From: Clostridium sp. CAG:914
Lineage (GTDB): Bacteria; Bacillota_I; Bacilli_A; RF39; UBA660
Direction of reading: 5' to 3'
Length of the DNA stretch: 8,280 bases
Assembly: GCA_000437895.1 (NCBI GenBank)
Contig: FR902134.1
Location: 1-8,280, forward strand
A program made the translations under genes and the position numbers. Numbering within the stretch: the stretch's first letter is position 1; the number at the start of each line of letters is the position of its first letter. The notes beneath the pieces were generated by a model that saw nothing but the letters and a program-made list of their open reading frames with translations, did not search any database and was not told the origin of the DNA. Positions 1-4,925 of this stretch are shown here, piece after piece.

Positions 1-71
1 ATTTTGTGTAAAAAAAATATATAAATTTTCGATATTTTTTATAAAAACTATAAAATATTACTTTTATTTAG

Positions 72-89
72 TATATTTTATAAAATATA
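72..89. repeat. 18-bp perfect palindrome upstream of the lemA promoter
   Basis: TATATTTTATAAAATATA reads the same on both strands over its full 18 bases and abuts the proposed -35 of the lemA promoter. Its right half, TATAAAATAT (79-88), also occurs at 49-58, exactly 30 bases upstream, about three helical turns. This could be an operator or an UP-like A/T tract. In sequence this AT-rich, palindromes of A and T arise often by chance, so a function is only a suggestion. Confidence 0.4.
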
Positions 90-119
90 TTGTTAATTTT
101 TTGATTTTTATAGTATAAT
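90..119 (+). promoter_or_regulatory. Putative sigma-A promoter of lemA
   Basis: A perfect -10 hexamer TATAAT lies at 114-119. A partial -35 TTGTTA (4 of 6 matches to TTGACA) lies at 90-95, with an 18-base spacer. The predicted transcript start is near 126, which would put the Shine-Dalgarno sequence (125-132) almost at the 5' end of the mRNA, giving a very short leader. The -10 is convincing; the -35 is weak in this AT background. Confidence 0.45.
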
Positions 120-138
120 TAAATAAAGGAGGATATAT

Positions 139-690
139 ATGAAAATATTTTTTATAGTATTGGCTATAGTAGTTTTGATTGCTATATATGTAGTAAGTGT
201 ATATAACAAATTGGTAAATGCTAGAAATAAGGTCGAAAATCAATTTAGTCAAATTGATATTCAATTAAAGAAAAGATATGATTTAATACCAAATTTAGTT
301 GAAACTGTTAAAGGCTATGCAAAACATGAAAAAGAGACTTTAGAAGGAGTTATTGAAGCAAGAAATAAAGCAGTTACTGCTAATTCTATTAATGAAAAAG
401 TAGATGCTGAAAATCAAATTACTGGTGCTTTAAATAAATTATTTGCTTTAAGTGAAGCATATCCTGAATTAAAGGCTAATGAAAATTTTAAATCATTACA
501 AAATGAGTTAAAAGAAGTTGAAGATAAAATTGCTTATTCAAGACAATTTTATAATGATACTGCTATGTCATATAACAATATAGTAGCCATGTTTCCATCT
601 AATATAGTAGCTAATATGTTTAAATTTAAAAGTTATGACTACTTTAAAATTGATGAAAAAGAACGTGAAAATGTTAAAGTTAAATTTTAA
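139..690 (+). CDS. lemA: LemA family membrane protein
   Basis: 183 residues, about the usual LemA length. Residues 3-20 form one N-terminal membrane helix, and the rest is a helical domain. The family signature is clear: NARNKVENQFSQID (27-40), then KRYDLIPNLVETVKGYAKHE (45-64), and near the C-terminus a YN...YNN...P...A..F.F pattern typical of LemA. The start is well set: AAAGGAGG at 125-132 lies 6 bases before ATG 139. LemA proteins are widespread but their role is poorly defined; in many bacteria lemA lies beside htpX, a membrane M48 protease. Here no htpX is present, and the next gene is a soluble zinc peptidase. The gene has its own promoter and terminator, so it is probably monocistronic. 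Lysine is mostly AAA, unlike yfhO further along. Confidence 0.95.
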   Translation: MKIFFIVLAIVVLIAIYVVSVYNKLVNARNKVENQFSQIDIQLKKRYDLIPNLVETVKGYAKHEKETLEGVIEARNKAVTANSINEKVDAENQITGALNKLFALSEAYPELKANENFKSLQNELKEVEDKIAYSRQFYNDTAMSYNNIVAMFPSNIVANMFKFKSYDYFKIDEKERENVKVKF

Positions 691-708
691 GGCTATTAAG
701 CCTTTTTT
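689..708 (+). terminator. Intrinsic terminator of lemA
   Basis: AAGGCT (689-694) pairs with AGCCTT (699-704) around a four-base ATTA loop, giving a 6-bp stem with three G:C pairs, which stands out here. A T-run (703-708) follows. The stem begins inside the lemA stop codon (TAA 688-690), and the T-run ends one base before the first possible ATG (709) of the next gene. Confidence 0.8.
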
Positions 709-720
709 ATGTGGTATTTT

Positions 721-1350
721 ATGTGTATAGAGATTGATAATATATTAGTTAATTTGAAAATAGTTAGAAAGAATAATAAGAATACTTATATGAGGGTTAA
801 GAATGGAGTTTTGGTAGTTACTACTAATTATATGGTTAGTGACAGAAAAATAAAAGAAATTATAATTAATAATAAGAATAGTATTATAAAGATGTTAGAG
901 AAAGATAATAAGTTAAATGAAAAAAATAATTACTTTTATTTGTTTGGTAAGAAATATGATATTGTATATGGTAGTTTTAATGAAATAGATATAACTTGTG
1001 ATAAGATTTATGTAAAGAATGAGAAAGAATTAAATAAATATTTAAATAAAGAAATATATAAAATATTTTCTGATAGGTTAATGTATTGGTATAATGAATA
1101 TGTAGAAAATATACCTAAACCTAATTTGAAGATAAGAAAAATGACTTCTAGATGGGGAGTATGTAATATAAGGAATAATAATATTACTTTAAATAGTGAA
1201 TTATATAAGTATGATATTACTTGTTTAGACTATGTTATTGTTCATGAATTATCTCATTTTATATATCCTAATCATAGTAAGAATTTTTGGTTACAGGTTT
1301 CAAAATATTACCCTAAATATAAAGAAGCAAGAAAGATGCTAAAAGAATAG
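721..1350 (+). CDS. YgjP/WLM-type zinc metallopeptidase (M48-like, SprT-related fold)
   Basis: About 209 residues from ATG 721. The gluzincin motif HELSH is at 175-179 with E176 as the presumed catalytic base. H175 and H179 are zinc ligands, and H185 in the YPNHSKNFW stretch is the likely third ligand. The upstream SRWGVC motif (143-148) is a hallmark of the YgjP/WLM (DUF45) family, as is the N-terminal beta-rich part (KNTYMRVKNGVLVVTTN). There is no signal peptide or membrane helix, so it is probably cytoplasmic; substrates of this family are mostly unknown. The start is uncertain. ATG 709 is in frame and would add four residues (MWYF), but it sits one base after the lemA terminator. Neither start has a Shine-Dalgarno sequence, and I see no good promoter, so expression may depend on read-through or an unrecognised promoter. 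721 is chosen because family proteins usually start near the IEIDN-like strand. Confidence 0.85.
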   Translation: MCIEIDNILVNLKIVRKNNKNTYMRVKNGVLVVTTNYMVSDRKIKEIIINNKNSIIKMLEKDNKLNEKNNYFYLFGKKYDIVYGSFNEIDITCDKIYVKNEKELNKYLNKEIYKIFSDRLMYWYNEYVENIPKPNLKIRKMTSRWGVCNIRNNNITLNSELYKYDITCLDYVIVHELSHFIYPNHSKNFWLQVSKYYPKYKEARKMLKE

Positions 1351-1370
1351 TTTATTTTTCTTGTTCCTTT

Positions 1371-1379
1371 TGTTATAAT
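1371..1379 (+). promoter_or_regulatory. Extended -10 promoter of truA
   Basis: TGTTATAAT is a perfect extended -10 (TGn followed by TATAAT at 1374-1379). No good -35 lies at the right distance, as is typical of extended -10 promoters. The predicted start near 1386 sits just before the AGAGAGG ribosome-binding site. It lies in the 52-base gap between the metallopeptidase gene and truA. Confidence 0.55.
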
Positions 1380-1402
1380 CTTAGTAAGAGAGGTAGTTGT
1401 AT

Positions 1403-2143
1403 ATGAGGTATTTTATGACTTTTGTTTATGATGGTTCTAACTTTTTAGGGTATCAAAAACAACCTAAGGGAAGAACAGTACAAAAAGAAATAGAAAGTGT
1501 TTTAAAAAAGATAAATAATGATATTAGTGTGGATATTCATGCTTCTGGGAGAACGGATGCTAAAGTACATGCTTTAAATCAAAAAGCACATTTTGATTTA
1601 AAAAAGAAGATTGATTGTGATAAATTGTTAAAAGCTTTAAATTCGTTATTACCAGAAGATATATATGTAAAGAAAATAGAAGAGGTTAATGATGATTTTC
1701 ATGCTAGATTTAATGCTATAGGTAAGGAATATATTTATATACTTAATATGGGAGAATATAATCCTATAGAAAGGAACTATGTTTATCAGTATAATAAGAA
1801 ATTAGACTTAGTAGCTATGGAAAGAGGACTTAAATATTTAGAGGGTGAACATAATTTTAAATCTTTTACTAAGAGTGATGATGATATAGTTGATTATGTT
1901 AGAAAAATAAGTACTACTAGTATAGTAAGAGATAGTAGGGATTTAAATAAAATTACTATTTCTTTTGTGGGAACTGGTTTTCTAAGATATATGGTAAGAA
2001 ATATGGTTGGATTATTAATAGAAATAGGGGAAGGTAAGAGAAATCCTGAAGAAGTAATAAAAATATTAGATAAAGAGGATAGAACTATATCTGGTAAAAC
2101 GGCAAATCCTGAGGGATTGTATTTAAAGAATGTATTTTACTAG
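1403..2143 (+). CDS. truA: tRNA pseudouridine synthase A (positions 38-40)
   Basis: 246 residues, the normal TruA length. It converts uridine to pseudouridine in the tRNA anticodon arm at positions 38-40. The N-terminus has the family pattern YDGSNFLGYQ...TVQKEIE. The catalytic aspartate is D52 in SGRTDAKVHA, the conserved tyrosine is Y110 in GKEYIYIL, and the C-terminal motif FLRYMVRNMVG (193-203) is intact. ATG 1403 is preferred because the GAGAGG at 1388-1393 lies 9 bases upstream. An in-frame TTG at 1397 would leave only 3 bases. The stop codon lies in a tandem 18-bp duplication, described separately. The gene has its own promoter, and its function is housekeeping, unrelated to the envelope genes downstream. 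Confidence 0.96.
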   Translation: MRYFMTFVYDGSNFLGYQKQPKGRTVQKEIESVLKKINNDISVDIHASGRTDAKVHALNQKAHFDLKKKIDCDKLLKALNSLLPEDIYVKKIEEVNDDFHARFNAIGKEYIYILNMGEYNPIERNYVYQYNKKLDLVAMERGLKYLEGEHNFKSFTKSDDDIVDYVRKISTTSIVRDSRDLNKITISFVGTGFLRYMVRNMVGLLIEIGEGKRNPEEVIKILDKEDRTISGKTANPEGLYLKNVFY

Positions 2144-2173
2144 AAATTAATTTATTACTAGAAATTAATTTAT
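2138..2173 (+). repeat. Perfect 18-bp tandem duplication over the truA stop codon
   Basis: TACTAGAAATTAATTTAT occurs twice back to back (2138-2155 and 2156-2173). Since 18 is a multiple of three, the duplication repeats the last truA codon and its TAG in frame, giving a second stop 18 bases later. Each copy contains the 10-base palindrome AAATTAATTT. The two palindromes (2144-2153 and 2162-2171) can also pair with each other as an all-A:T hairpin with an 8-base loop, followed by ATTTT. That would be a weak terminator at best. Confidence 0.85.
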
Positions 2174-2181
2174 TTTAGGTA

Positions 2182-2210
2182 TTGCAAAATAAAACTCTTT
2201 ATAGTAAAAT
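2182..2210 (+). promoter_or_regulatory. Sigma-A promoter of the sepF-divIVA-surface protein operon
   Basis: The -35 is TTGCAA (2182-2187) and the -10 is TAAAAT (2205-2210), with an ideal 17-base spacer. The predicted start near 2217 gives a leader of about 50 bases. This is the best-matched promoter in the window and lies 40 bases after the truA stop. Confidence 0.65.
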
Positions 2211-2254
2211 TGAAATAGAGTAGAAAAATATCTTTTGTATTAGGGTATTTATAT

Positions 2255-2265
2255 AAAAGGAGGTG
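2255..2265 (+). promoter_or_regulatory. Strong ribosome-binding site that fixes the sepF start
   Basis: AAAAGGAGGTG is a near-perfect complement of the 16S rRNA 3' end. Two in-frame GTG codons follow. GTG 2271 lies 7 bases after GGAGG, whereas GTG 2265 lies only 1 base after it and overlaps the site, so 2271 is the start. Confidence 0.8.
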
Positions 2266-2270
2266 TGATT

Positions 2271-2648
2271 GTGGCCTTTAAGAAACTTAAAGAAATGATA
2301 ACAGATGAAGTGGATGAAGATGCTTATTATAGTGAAAGTAAGGTGGCATTACCAGATGGTAATGGTAAAATGATCTTACTAGAACCTAGAGCCTTTTCGG
2401 AGAGTCAACAAATTGCGGATCATTTGAAAAAAAGAAATACTGTTGTTGTAAATATGAAAAGGGTTACTACAGAGCAAGCTAAAAGAATAATTGACTTTTT
2501 GAGTGGTACTGTTTATGCGATAGGTGGTGATTTACAGAAAATAGGTGTAGGTATATTTTTATGTACTCCAAAGAATGTAAATGTAGAGGGTACTATATCT
2601 GATGATGATAATAGTAAGAATACTGATAAAGATGAATTGGATTGGTAA
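2271..2648 (+). CDS. sepF: Cell division protein SepF
   Basis: 125 residues from GTG 2271, somewhat shorter than the roughly 150 of Bacillus SepF. SepF binds the C-terminal tail of FtsZ and anchors it to the membrane. The N-terminal MAFKKLKEMI is the expected amphipathic membrane-targeting helix, followed by a shortened acidic linker. The SepF core (about 34-106) is clear: LLEPRAFSESQQIADHLKKR, then VVVNMKRV (58-65), AKRIIDFLSG (70-79), YAIGG (82-86) and the final strand IFLCTPKNV. The last 20 residues are an acidic, Asp/Asn-rich tail. It is the first gene of an apparent operon. The divIVA-like gene begins two bases after its stop, which suggests translational coupling. The usual ylmG and ylmH genes between sepF and divIVA are absent. 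Confidence 0.95.
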   Translation: MAFKKLKEMITDEVDEDAYYSESKVALPDGNGKMILLEPRAFSESQQIADHLKKRNTVVVNMKRVTTEQAKRIIDFLSGTVYAIGGDLQKIGVGIFLCTPKNVNVEGTISDDDNSKNTDKDELDW

Positions 2649-2650
2649 GT

Positions 2651-3079
2651 ATGAAGAGATTTAATGTTGTACAAAATGGTTATGATATTGATGAAGTAAA
2701 TAGGTTTATTGATATAGTAATAGCTAGATTAGAAAAACTAAATACTGAAAATGTTACGTATATTGCGAAAATTGAAAAATTAACTAATCAACTAAAAAAT
2801 AATAATACGACTGATTATAGTAAATTAGAAAAAGCTATATTAGCTGTACAAGATACGTCTGATAGAATTAAAGAATTGGCTAAAAAGGAAGCTGATATAA
2901 TTTTAGATGAAGCTAAGAATAATGCTAATAGTATTGTTCATGAAGCTTTAATTAAAGCAGAAAAGATAGAACAAGAAAAAATGTTATTAGAAAAGAAAAT
3001 AAAAGTTTCAAAAGAAAAAATAAAAAATATATTAAATTCTGAATTAGAGTTGCTTAATGAATTAGAAGATAATATTTAG
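2651..3079 (+). CDS. divIVA: DivIVA-family coiled-coil protein (short)
   Basis: 142 residues. The N-terminal DivIVA domain is recognisable: F4, then GYDIDEVNRFID (10-21). From about residue 22 to the end it is predicted coiled coil, rich in Lys, Glu, Ile and Leu, with a possible break near 50-60. It is a little shorter than Bacillus DivIVA (about 165) and longer than GpsB (about 100). The family recruits partners to poles or septa by recognising curved membrane. The residues aligned with the membrane-inserting Phe-Arg of Bacillus DivIVA (just before GYD) are Q8 and N9 here, so membrane binding may differ. ATG 2651 is chosen because it follows the sepF stop by two bases and starts right at the domain. 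TTG 2642 is in frame but overlaps sepF. There is no clear Shine-Dalgarno, so coupling to sepF is likely. The exact subfamily (DivIVA, GpsB-like or other) is open. Confidence 0.85.
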   Translation: MKRFNVVQNGYDIDEVNRFIDIVIARLEKLNTENVTYIAKIEKLTNQLKNNNTTDYSKLEKAILAVQDTSDRIKELAKKEADIILDEAKNNANSIVHEALIKAEKIEQEKMLLEKKIKVSKEKIKNILNSELELLNELEDNI

Positions 3080-3094
3080 AAAAGGAGTACAATA

Positions 3095-4834
3095 GTGGAA
3101 AAATCAAATAAGAGAAGATATACATTAATGGTGATTAGTTTTTTATTTTTATTAGTAGCAACATTTGTAACAGTATATAATTTTAAGAATACTAGGGCAG
3201 AAGAAACAGATGCTGCTGTAAAAATATCTACTATAGCTACTTGTAAGGGGGATGGCAATTTTGGCTTTCGTTCAGATGGCATATCAGGTTGCGAAATGAC
3301 AAAAGATACTTTAAAAAATATATCTGGATTTCAACTACTAGATCCTAATACAGATGAGTGGGTAGAATTTACAAGTTTTACATTAGATACTGAATATGGT
3401 ATTAAAAAGACTAATAAATTAGTTACAAGATATAAAAGTAAATATCCAGAATATAGTGAACCTTGGGGTGGGCCTGAAGGTGCTTTTGAAGGAAGAGGAT
3501 TAGTTAGTTATACTAATCTTGGGGGTAGTAGAATATGTTATAGTGATACTTTTTGTTGCACTTTTAAATTGCAAGGTATAAATTCTTATGAGTCTCAAAG
3601 ATTTAGGAATAAAGGTAATTTTCATATGATATTTTATCCTAGTAATCCTAATGATTCATTTACAGGTGAATTTGTATATGCTTTTCCTTCTACTGATATT
3701 ACTGATCCTGATATTATTGATGTTGGAAGGGAAAATTTAACAATAAATTATTATGATTATGAAAATGAATGCAAGTATGCATATAATCAACCTTTAGTTA
3801 AGGTTACTATAGATGATCGTGGTAGCGCAAATTCAATGTATTACCAAGTTAGTGATCTGTTGTATCAGACGGCAGATGGTTCTTATAAAGGTGGGAATGT
3901 TTATATAAAATATATTCCACTTACTAGGGAAGGTTATGTTTTTGATGGTTTTGATTCAAATGTTGGTAGTATTGGCCGATCATCAAATAATTATTATAAA
4001 TTGCCTATAACTTCTGATGAAACTGCTGTACTAGATTCTTCGCAAAAAACTTATAAAATGATTGAACGAAAACTTACAGTTAAATGGAGGAAGTTGACTT
4101 CTACTACTGTAACATTTAATTTTAATGCTCCTAGTAATGTATGGTATGGAGATTGTACTTGTGAGGACTCAGTCTCAGGTAAGATATGTTTGGCTTTTAA
4201 TAGTAATCCAGAAGAAAGTTTTGAGTATGTAGTCTCTGCTGGTTCTTCAATTCAATTACCAACTATTAGGTGTCCAGGTATTAATAAAAAAATTAAAGAT
4301 TGGTCTGGTAAAATTGGCAATTTTAAACCTACTGCAAATACAACTTTAAAAGCAAACTGGGTACCTATAAATTCAGGAAATTCTTCAAGTTCAAGTTCAA
4401 GTTCAAGTTCAAGTTCTGTTAAATATGAAGTAGTGTTAAAGAAAAATTGTAGTGGTACTTTTGTATGTAGTTCAACTACAAATTCTGAAGTATGTACTCA
4501 ATTAAAGAATAATGGTAAATTTACTAAAACTGTTACTAAAGGAGATACAATTATTTTTCCAAAAAAATTTGATGCATTAACATGTGATGGAAAAGAAATA
4601 AGTTCATGGGGTTCTTATTCTCTTGGAACTAAAATAACTGTTAATAATAATATTTATCTTGATGCGGTATGGGAGTCTTCTAATGGTGGAGGGGATACTC
4701 CTGATCCAAGTCAAAATGATGATCCAATTGATAATCCTCAAACAGGTAGTATTGTTATATATTTAGTATTATTATTTGGTATTGGTGCTCTAGTTTACTC
4801 AGTATGGTATTTTAGAGGATTTAGAGAAAATTAA
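3095..4834 (+). CDS. Sortase-anchored, Cys-rich surface protein with InlB-B-like repeats
   Basis: 579 residues from GTG 3095, with AAAGGAG (3081-3087) 7 bases upstream. A signal peptide is evident: KSNKRR, a hydrophobic stretch (about 9-30), then NTRAEE, where cleavage after Ala is plausible. Residues 40-230 are a domain I do not recognise, with six cysteines (50, 66, 148, 154, 155, 226). Three segments each end in a hydrophobic-x-x-W pattern typical of InlB-B/Listeria-Bacteroides repeats: LTVKW331, LKANW422 and LDAVW526. The second and third share a cysteine pattern (C356-C365-C393 and C458-C467-C497). A run of 12 serines (430-441) links them. The C-terminus is a cell-wall sorting signal: NPQTG (547-551), a hydrophobic helix (about 553-571) and RGFREN. 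It should be attached to the wall by a sortase not present in this window. It lies 15 bases after divIVA in the same apparent operon and is closed by a terminator. Ligand and role are unknown; adhesion is the usual guess for such repeats. Confidence 0.85.
   Translation: MEKSNKRRYTLMVISFLFLLVATFVTVYNFKNTRAEETDAAVKISTIATCKGDGNFGFRSDGISGCEMTKDTLKNISGFQLLDPNTDEWVEFTSFTLDTEYGIKKTNKLVTRYKSKYPEYSEPWGGPEGAFEGRGLVSYTNLGGSRICYSDTFCCTFKLQGINSYESQRFRNKGNFHMIFYPSNPNDSFTGEFVYAFPSTDITDPDIIDVGRENLTINYYDYENECKYAYNQPLVKVTIDDRGSANSMYYQVSDLLYQTADGSYKGGNVYIKYIPLTREGYVFDGFDSNVGSIGRSSNNYYKLPITSDETAVLDSSQKTYKMIERKLTVKWRKLTSTTVTFNFNAPSNVWYGDCTCEDSVSGKICLAFNSNPEESFEYVVSAGSSIQLPTIRCPGINKKIKDWSGKIGNFKPTANTTLKANWVPINSGNSSSSSSSSSSSSVKYEVVLKKNCSGTFVCSSTTNSEVCTQLKNNGKFTKTVTKGDTIIFPKKFDALTCDGKEISSWGSYSLGTKITVNNNIYLDAVWESSNGGGDTPDPSQNDDPIDNPQTGSIVIYLVLLFGIGALVYSVWYFRGFREN
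4384..4416 (+). repeat. TTCAAG hexanucleotide repeat encoding a serine linker
   Basis: TTCAAG is repeated five times perfectly plus a partial sixth (TTC). It is read as alternating TCA and AGT codons, both serine, and with the flanking TCT codons gives 12 serines (residues 430-441 of the surface protein). Slippage would add or remove two serines at a time without a frameshift, so linker length could vary between strains. Confidence 0.85.
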
Positions 4835-4840
4835 TAAATT

Positions 4841-4876
4841 AAGAATATAGAAGTGTTATACAACTATATTCTTTTT
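4841..4876 (+). terminator. Intrinsic terminator of the sepF-divIVA-surface protein operon
   Basis: AAGAATATAG (4841-4850) pairs perfectly with CTATATTCTT (4864-4873), a 10-bp stem around a 13-base loop that may itself close through TGT/ACA (4854-4856 with 4860-4862). T-rich sequence follows (TTTTT at 4872-4876, then further long T-runs to about 4897). It begins 6 bases after the surface protein stop. Confidence 0.8.
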
Positions 4877-4900
4877 ATTTATTTTTTTTTCTTTTTATTA

Positions 4901-4906
4901 TATAAT
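4901..4906 (+). promoter_or_regulatory. Putative -10 of the yfhO-mreC transcript
   Basis: A perfect TATAAT lies just downstream of the terminator T-runs. No convincing -35 exists upstream, only T-rich sequence. The expected transcript start (around 4913) is at most about 10 bases before the possible start codons GTG 4914, ATG 4917 and ATG 4923, so the mRNA would be leaderless or nearly so. Confidence 0.45.
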
Positions 4907-4912
4907 TTTTAT

Positions 4913-4925
4913 AGTGATGTTTATG
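4913..4925 (+). promoter_or_regulatory. Atypical yfhO start context AGTGATGTTTATG
   Basis: No GGAGG-type site precedes yfhO. The only element resembling the 16S complement is GTGAT (4914-4918), the distal part of the GGAGGTGAT consensus, 4 bases before ATG 4923. Nearly the same string, AGTGATGTTATG, occurs at the mreC start (7424-7435), where an AGGA (7419-7422) also lies upstream. The recurrence supports ATG 4923 as the start, but two cases are few. Confidence 0.4.

Noticed and set aside
64..264. Open frame on the - strand, 66 codons
   Set aside because: It overlaps the lemA promoter and 5' end, its product is a low-complexity Tyr/Ile-rich string, and lemA is a certain gene on the other strand.
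2144..2181. AT-only hairpin after truA as an intrinsic terminator
   Set aside because: The two AAATTAATTT copies can pair, but the stem has no G:C pairs and only a short T-run follows; recorded as a tandem repeat instead.
2194..2221. Inverted repeat ACTCT...AGAGT around the sepF -10
   Set aside because: The arms are only 5 bases with an imperfect extension; too short to call an operator in this sequence.
2642..2650. TTG 2642 as the divIVA start
   Set aside because: It overlaps the end of sepF, has no ribosome-binding site and adds residues before the conserved N-terminal domain; ATG 2651 fits better.
3076..3282. Open frame on the - strand, 68 codons
   Set aside because: It lies antisense to the signal-peptide region of the surface protein, with no ribosome-binding site or family resemblance.
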